Source: an uncultured Bacteroidales bacterium (GTDB lineage: Bacteria > Bacteroidota > Bacteroidia > Bacteroidales > F082). From it: DNA of 64,000 bases. The notes below the pieces were generated by a model that was not told the DNA's origin, ran no database searches, and saw only the letters and a program-made list of their open reading frames with translations. The position numbers were made by a program, and so were the translations under genes. This document shows positions 59,556 through 64,000 of this stretch, one piece after another; positions within the stretch are counted from its first letter, which is position 1; the number at the start of each line of letters is the position of its first letter. The DNA lies in NCBI GenBank assembly GCA_947303085.1, contig CAMYXP010000004.1, forward strand, positions 1 through 64,000, given 5' to 3'.

Positions 59556-59568
59556 CGGATTTTTTATT

Positions 59569-59576
59569 TAATTTTG
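59569..59576 (+). promoter_or_regulatory. -7 box of msrA
   Basis: TAATTTTG lies 21 bases before the msrA ATG, divergent from the symporter promoter. Confidence 0.6.
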
Positions 59577-59596
59577 TCACCGAAAATTATTGAAAA

Positions 59597-60100
59597 ATGA
59601 AAAAAATCTATCTAGCCGGCGGCTGCTTCTGGGGTACCGAGCATTATTTCAAAATGATTGACGGCGTGGTCGTGACGAAAGTCGGCTATGCCAACAGCAT
59701 CAAGGAAAACCCGACTTACAAAGAGGTGTGCAGCGGCGAAACAAAAGCTGCCGAGACGGTTATGGTGGAATATGACCCTGGCAAAATCAGCCTCGAGTTC
59801 CTGCTCGACATGTATTTTCATGCCATCAACCCGACAAGTGTCAACCAACAGGGACACGATGTAGGATTGCAATATCGCACTGGCATTTATTACACCGATG
59901 TTTCTGATTTACAGACAATTAACAAAGTCATGTCGGAGCAGCAGGCTAAAATCGAAGGCAAAATAGCCGTCGAGGTGATGCCTTTGCAGAATTTCTACAC
60001 AGCAGAGGATTATCATCAGGATTATCTTGAAAAGAACCCCGATGGGTATTGCCACCTGCCGCTGGAACTTTTTGAATGGGTTAAAGCACAAAAAATGTAG
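59597..60100 (+). CDS. msrA: peptide methionine sulfoxide reductase A
   Basis: The enzyme repairs methionine-S-sulfoxide in proteins. GGCFWG (8-13) holds the catalytic Cys10; GHDVGLQYRTGIYY and an AEDYHQDYLEKNP segment are conserved. At 167 residues with no signal peptide it is a cytoplasmic, msrA-only form. The final Met codon and the stop TAG lie in a perfect palindrome (60096-60122), so the native 3' end was probably changed by this element. Confidence 0.95.
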   Translation: MKKIYLAGGCFWGTEHYFKMIDGVVVTKVGYANSIKENPTYKEVCSGETKAAETVMVEYDPGKISLEFLLDMYFHAINPTSVNQQGHDVGLQYRTGIYYTDVSDLQTINKVMSEQQAKIEGKIAVEVMPLQNFYTAEDYHQDYLEKNPDGYCHLPLELFEWVKAQKM

Positions 60101-60122
60101 AGACGTTTCAAACGTCTCTACA
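60096..60122. repeat. perfect palindrome containing the msrA stop codon
   Basis: TGTAGAGACGTTT (60096-60108) pairs with AAACGTCTCTACA (60110-60122) around a single base. It can act as a terminator for msrA and for the convergent EF-hand gene. Related ends occur at 18701-18736 and 55529-55556. Confidence 0.9.
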
Positions 60123-60144
60123 ATTTTGTTATCACAAATCGTGA

Positions 60145-62343
60145 TTATTCCATCACCTCTTCAGGTGTTTCAACAACCTCCTCAACCTGCTCCACGCTAG
60201 ACTTGCAGCACGACGGTCTCTTATCTTTAGGGATGATGAAATAAACCGCCACACAGAGGCAGACGATGACCAAGAACCATCTCAAAATGCGTTTCCATAA
60301 AGGAGCTTTCATCGTAAACGGATCTTTCGTCTTCACCACCGGATATTTGGCGATGCTCGTCAGGGTGGCGCCGAACTTGGTGTTGACAAGCACTCTGGCG
60401 TTCAAAGCCCAGCCGTTGGCGTTCAAGATCGGCGACAGGTTGCGTTTTCTCAGCTTCAGCCATGCCATAATCATAGCAGGACCCGAGATGATGAGGATGA
60501 TGGCAGCGAACATTATCACCCAGTGATACCAATGCAGTCCGAGCCATGCAAACAAGCCTCCTACAGCCGATGCCACCAAGCCTAATGCCAAGCCAATAGC
60601 GGCGAAGATGCCGGCGAATTTGGCGATGTCGAACGGCGGTTTAACCTCAGGTTTCTTGCCGTCGGCAGGGATTTCTGCGTTATTGATCTTAGTGTTGGCG
60701 TCGGCCATCACCTTGGCGTCTTTTTCGGCAGCGCGTTTGTTGATCATGTCTTCGATAGACTTCGCCATCTTACGGTATGGCTGCCAGAATGCCTGACGGA
60801 TGCTGATAGGATTCTCAACAATCTTTGTCACGGTGGCGTTCCAGCCCAGTCCGTCACGGTCGTAGAATACGGCGTTCTTTCCAACCATGATGCTTCCGAC
60901 ATCGCCATCGGTCACAACGGCTGCGATAGTCATGGTGCCTGGCTTGCTCTTGCAGGTGCAGTCGCAATACAAAATATACATATTGCTCAATGGTGCCATC
61001 GCGCCTTGTGCGCCCATGTCGCTCACCTTGATGCAGAGGTCGCAAGCGCGCTCGTCGATGTAGAGCGTTCCGGCCTGGAATATGGCCTTCTTCTCCGGCG
61101 AATAGAAGTCGCTGAATGTCACGAAGTTAGTCAGCAAGGTGAAGAAATCTCTGTAGAGATGCAACAGCTTGTCGACGCTGTCGATGGCGTTCGACTTGCT
61201 CTCGAGTGCCTTGTCTTGTGCCACGAGGTCGAGCAACACTTCTTTTTTGTTCTCGGCAAGTATGTTTTTCGTTGCGTCGTAGCCTAAAGCTTCGACTGCC
61301 GCGCCTGCCTTGGCTGCCATCCAAACGTTGTAGGCATTGAACTTTGCCAAAACGCTAACCCATTGTTCCTCAGCAAGATACTCTATATCTTTAAACTCTT
61401 TGTCAAGAACCAGTTTCTTGAGATTCGCTATTGCTACAGCCCATGCCGGGTTGACTTCGTTGCCCAACGGCAGCCTGTGCTCAGCGTTGACGCGTGCCAA
61501 TGGATATGTGGCGATCTCGTCGGTGCTGGCAGCGAGGTTGTTGCCGCTGATTTCGCCTATCTTCGCTGACGACACATCCAAAACTGAAGCGCTGTCGGCG
61601 TTGAATGAGGCGAGTTTGCAGCGCATGAAGAAGTCTTCTATCTTGTCTTTCACTGCCATGCAAGCTGCCAAAGCGGCTGCTGTGTTGTCGCCGTAAGGGA
61701 AGATGTTGTCTTTGTCGGCGTCGCCTGCCTCTTTCCAAGCGGTGTAGTCGGCCAAAGCCTGATAGAATGCCTCAATATGGTCGGTGTTGATGCCCGGGTC
61801 GCCGCTGCGGTCGGTGGCTGAACCCATGGTGTCGATAACGTTCTTGATGAGCGCCTTGATGGCCTCGTCGTCGGCCGAGTTTTCAGTGATGATGCCGTCG
61901 CCGTTGAAACGTGTCTTGGCGAATATTGCCAGACTGTCCGACACGTCGGCGATGGAGATATTGTCTTTCTCAAGTCCAAGATTTTCAAGTATTTGCTTCG
62001 ATGTCTCGAGCAGATGTAAGCCTTCCTCGCTGCTGGTGTTGAATGCCGAGAACGGGATGAAAGCCTCGCGTTTCAGCAGCAGCTCAGGGTCGTTAACCAC
62101 CGATGTGAGCCATTTCGATGCCGCCACGACTTCCTCGATATGAATCTTGCCGTCGCCGTTGGTGTCGAGCATTGTCATTGTCTTTTCATCAATTTCGAGG
62201 TTTTTCAACGGGCAGCTCAATGCCGTCCAGAGCTTCCTGTCGAGCTCATCGAGATGCAGAATGTCTTGTCCCGACTCGATGTTGACACGTGTCACGCCAC
62301 CCACCGTCGAGAATTTCCAATCGTAATTACCGTTTGATTTCAT
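60145..62343 (-). CDS. large EF-hand membrane protein of unknown function
   Basis: The 732-residue product lacks a signal peptide. A canonical EF-hand loop DTNGDGKIHIEE lies at 60-71, and a second, partial one (FNGDGIITENSADDE) lies near 145. Two Cys groups occur further on (ACDLC and YCDCTCK). Near the C-terminus are two adjacent hydrophobic helices (about 595-650) and a third (about 700-718), ending in CC and an acidic tail. Most of the protein is therefore probably cytoplasmic. I do not recognise a family. Calcium or another metal may regulate it. Confidence 0.75.
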   Translation of the reverse strand: MKSNGNYDWKFSTVGGVTRVNIESGQDILHLDELDRKLWTALSCPLKNLEIDEKTMTMLDTNGDGKIHIEEVVAASKWLTSVVNDPELLLKREAFIPFSAFNTSSEEGLHLLETSKQILENLGLEKDNISIADVSDSLAIFAKTRFNGDGIITENSADDEAIKALIKNVIDTMGSATDRSGDPGINTDHIEAFYQALADYTAWKEAGDADKDNIFPYGDNTAAALAACMAVKDKIEDFFMRCKLASFNADSASVLDVSSAKIGEISGNNLAASTDEIATYPLARVNAEHRLPLGNEVNPAWAVAIANLKKLVLDKEFKDIEYLAEEQWVSVLAKFNAYNVWMAAKAGAAVEALGYDATKNILAENKKEVLLDLVAQDKALESKSNAIDSVDKLLHLYRDFFTLLTNFVTFSDFYSPEKKAIFQAGTLYIDERACDLCIKVSDMGAQGAMAPLSNMYILYCDCTCKSKPGTMTIAAVVTDGDVGSIMVGKNAVFYDRDGLGWNATVTKIVENPISIRQAFWQPYRKMAKSIEDMINKRAAEKDAKVMADANTKINNAEIPADGKKPEVKPPFDIAKFAGIFAAIGLALGLVASAVGGLFAWLGLHWYHWVIMFAAIILIISGPAMIMAWLKLRKRNLSPILNANGWALNARVLVNTKFGATLTSIAKYPVVKTKDPFTMKAPLWKRILRWFLVIVCLCVAVYFIIPKDKRPSCCKSSVEQVEEVVETPEEVME

Positions 62344-62373
62344 AATTATAATATTTAATGTTCCTATTTATCT

Positions 62374-62407
62374 GTCATTCCGAGCCCCGCCAGGGGCGAG
62401 GAATCTC
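62374..62407. repeat. REP-like palindromic element
   Basis: GTCATTCCGAGCCCC…GGGGCGAGGAATCTC, 34 bp. It is the cleanest copy of the REP-like type. It lies in the 65-bp gap between the EF-hand and metallophosphoesterase genes, next to the latter's stop codon. Confidence 0.8.
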
Positions 62408-62408
62408 A

Positions 62409-63323
62409 TCAATTAACTTTTACAAAATTATAGTTTATATATTCTCCAATATTAAGTATCGTATAGTAAGCATCCGGGTAATGATCTTCCAGCGCGTCGA
62501 CTCGCAGATAAACCACATCCTTGAATATAGTCAGGTCGCGGGCATGCGAATGTCCCTGCAGTACCAGCGAGACATTATATCGGTCGAACAGATCCGCCAG
62601 GTCGTAGGTTTCCTCCATATTGAAATTACTGGTGTGACCCTGCGAAGTGTCTTTTTTGAAGAAATGCGTGTGCGTAAACACTATGATATGTCTGTATCCA
62701 TGAAAACACTTGCTTCTCAGCACTTCTTCAAGCCAGTCGCGCTGATCGACACCTAGGGTGCCGTTGCCCGAATCGAGAGCGATGTATAAGTCTTTCGAAC
62801 CGTTAGGCGTATATACCTCAAACCAATATGTCGATGAGCCGCATCGCGAGAAATATTCGTCCCATTGGTTGAAATAAAGGTCATGGTTGCCCACGGTATA
62901 GAAAATTCTTCGTCCCGCATCGGTGACAGGCTTCACATGCTCCATGAAATAATCGAAATGACCTGTCGCATTGATGATGTCGCCAAGGCATAGCGAGAAT
63001 GGTGCCGCTGTCGTATCTGCAAGATAATCAGATACATAGCGATCGAGATTATCTGTCGTAAAGTCGACGTGGATGTCGCTCATCGTATAAACTTTGTAGT
63101 TGTCTTGGTCGACAAAAATCTTGGCATAGCCATGCTTTTTATTGTATTCCATCGACTGCTCGAAACGCTCATCGGGCGACTCGTTTATGGTATAAAGCAA
63201 GCCTTGTAAATCAATATTTTTACTGCATGATGTCAACAAAAACAGCACAACGACGGAAACCGTCATTTCGACCGACCGCAGGGAGCTCCAAATATATTTT
63301 GTATTATCTTTCATAATCGTCAT
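62409..63323 (-). CDS. calcineurin-like metallophosphoesterase lipoprotein
   Basis: The 304-residue product has metallophosphoesterase motifs: MSDIHVD, LCLGDIINATGHFD, GNHDLYF, FTHTHFF and LQGHSHARD, which supply the two metal sites. It is a predicted lipoprotein (LLTSC, Cys33), so it acts on envelope or secreted phosphoesters. The N-terminus is odd: residues 12-21 are encoded by a REP-like fragment between a charged n-region and the hydrophobic segment. Met20 inside that fragment could also serve as a start. It overlaps the upstream barrel gene. Confidence 0.88.
   Translation of the reverse strand: MTIMKDNTKYIWSSLRSVEMTVSVVVLFLLTSCSKNIDLQGLLYTINESPDERFEQSMEYNKKHGYAKIFVDQDNYKVYTMSDIHVDFTTDNLDRYVSDYLADTTAAPFSLCLGDIINATGHFDYFMEHVKPVTDAGRRIFYTVGNHDLYFNQWDEYFSRCGSSTYWFEVYTPNGSKDLYIALDSGNGTLGVDQRDWLEEVLRSKCFHGYRHIIVFTHTHFFKKDTSQGHTSNFNMEETYDLADLFDRYNVSLVLQGHSHARDLTIFKDVVYLRVDALEDHYPDAYYTILNIGEYINYNFVKVN
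63261..63289 (-). repeat. REP-like fragment in the phosphoesterase signal peptide region
   Basis: CGTCATTTCGACCGACCGCAGGG on the plus strand has the same beginning as the helicase element at 18459. It is read in frame as WSSLRSVEMT on the minus strand. Confidence 0.65.
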
Positions 63324-64000
63324 TTTAGTCTGTATTTGATTCCGATTCTAAACACCTCTTCATAATATTTCACAGTGCCGTGAAACTGCCCGGCAGGCTT
63401 CAGCATTTCCTCAGCCACGATGCTCCATCTATCCTTGAAATCGAATCTTCCACCAATGGTGAAAATAGGCTCCCACATCCTCTCATATTCAAACTCATTG
63501 AAGTTACCGGCATCAAGATAAACATCCCATTTATGGTCGAAGCCCATGAGGCTAGCTTTCACCTTATACAACAGGTTAAACGGCTCGGTAACAGGACTGT
63601 CGGTCGAATGCCAATCACGGTCCAAAGCGTCAATAGTGCGGGAAAACACTCCGGCTTGTGCCGAAAAATGGCGCATCCTGAAGCCAACACTGCCGGCATA
63701 AACGAATTCAAAGGTATTGTAATTGTTGAAAATCCTCGAATGCATCGTCCCGTCGAGGAAAACGAATCCGTTGCGGCACACCTCGAACGACGGTCTCACC
63801 GTAATTCCGATGGAATAGATATCTTTCGTAAGTGCTTCTAAATTAAGGCCAAAGTCGATATTGTCGTAATGAAAAGCACCTTTCAAATCGACACCTTCAT
63901 ACCATTTTAAGGTGTGATTATATCCGACAAGCCCCATCGCCGTGACATCGGCGGCAACAGTGTGTTTCTGTCCCTCCTGAGCTTCCAAAAAAGTTGCGGA
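63320..64000 (-). CDS. probable outer-membrane beta-barrel protein (5' end outside window)
   Basis: The reading frame is open to the window edge, so the N-terminus is missing. The visible part of about 226 residues has alternating short strands rich in aromatic residues (FHYDNIDFGLNLEALT, VYLDAGNFNEFEYERMW) and ends in EVFRIGIKYRLK, which fits an outer-membrane barrel with a terminal strand. Its stop overlaps the phosphoesterase start. Family unknown; the product may be a TonB-independent porin-like or hypothetical barrel. Confidence 0.65.
   Translation of the reverse strand, partial: SATFLEAQEGQKHTVAADVTAMGLVGYNHTLKWYEGVDLKGAFHYDNIDFGLNLEALTKDIYSIGITVRPSFEVCRNGFVFLDGTMHSRIFNNYNTFEFVYAGSVGFRMRHFSAQAGVFSRTIDALDRDWHSTDSPVTEPFNLLYKVKASLMGFDHKWDVYLDAGNFNEFEYERMWEPIFTIGGRFDFKDRWSIVAEEMLKPAGQFHGTVKYYEEVFRIGIKYRLK

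Overview
The window reads as chromosomal DNA of a member of the Bacteroidota, probably order Bacteroidales. The support is a complete PorP-PorK-PorL-PorM-PorN (GldK-GldN) type IX secretion core with a PorW/SprE-like lipoprotein nearby, many SPII lipoproteins, GH97 and GH78 glycosidases, an S46 dipeptidyl-peptidase, a LytS/LytTR pair, weak Shine-Dalgarno signals, and many Bacteroidota-type -7 boxes (TANNTTTG, sometimes with TTTG about 19 bases upstream). The left edge appears to be the leader and promoter of an rRNA operon running out of the window on the minus strand.

Layout. 1-1.6 kb: rRNA leader, trxB, tRNA-Pro(GGG). 1.6-8.1 kb: a six-gene plus-strand operon for a TolC/MacA/MacB-type efflux system with its LytS-type kinase and LytTR regulator. 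8.1-14.4 kb: minus-strand run pgi, U32-family protein, PHP phosphatase, PrsW-like protease, DPP7-like peptidase. 14.4-16.8 kb: a candidate structured small RNA, an RprY-like response regulator with a degenerate receiver, and a serine hydrolase. 16.8-18.7 kb: DEAD-box helicase with DbpA-type domain. 18.75-24.5 kb: T9SS core. 24.6-29.3 kb: rseP, M23 peptidase, acyltransferase, dnaX. 29.5-36.8 kb: porW-like, bactofilin, membrane protein, folE, fabD, ctp protease, then DUF177-rpmF. 36.9-40.4 kb: BlaI repressor, M56-TonB_C sensor protease and LRR lipoprotein. 40.5-46.4 kb: RluA-type synthase, panB, two paralogous lipoproteins, dnaK. 46.4-52 kb: kinase-like protein, TPR-TM-AraC regulator, DUF4369-like lipoprotein, thioredoxin-like lipoprotein, serine hydrolase. 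52-57 kb: GH97 and GH78 lipoprotein/secreted glycosidases. 57-64 kb: AI-2E-family permease, DASS symporter, msrA, an EF-hand membrane protein, a metallophosphoesterase lipoprotein and a partial outer-membrane protein.

The most unusual feature is a population of short palindromic or tandem repeats, several of them inside reading frames. A 28-bp-core palindrome occurs in the same reading frame in both the GH97 and GH78 genes, with paired base changes that keep the hairpin. Three palindromes make up the N-terminal extension of the RluA-type synthase. REP-like GTCATT(C/T)CGA elements lie in the helicase tail, in the signal peptide region of the phosphoesterase, and between blaI and its sensor. 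Heptamer and nonamer repeats sit in protein linkers. The second point of interest is the intergenic region beside pgi, where a minus-strand transcript with promoter, nested stems and a strong terminator is predicted.

All calls come from reading the sequence and from family knowledge; no database search was run.
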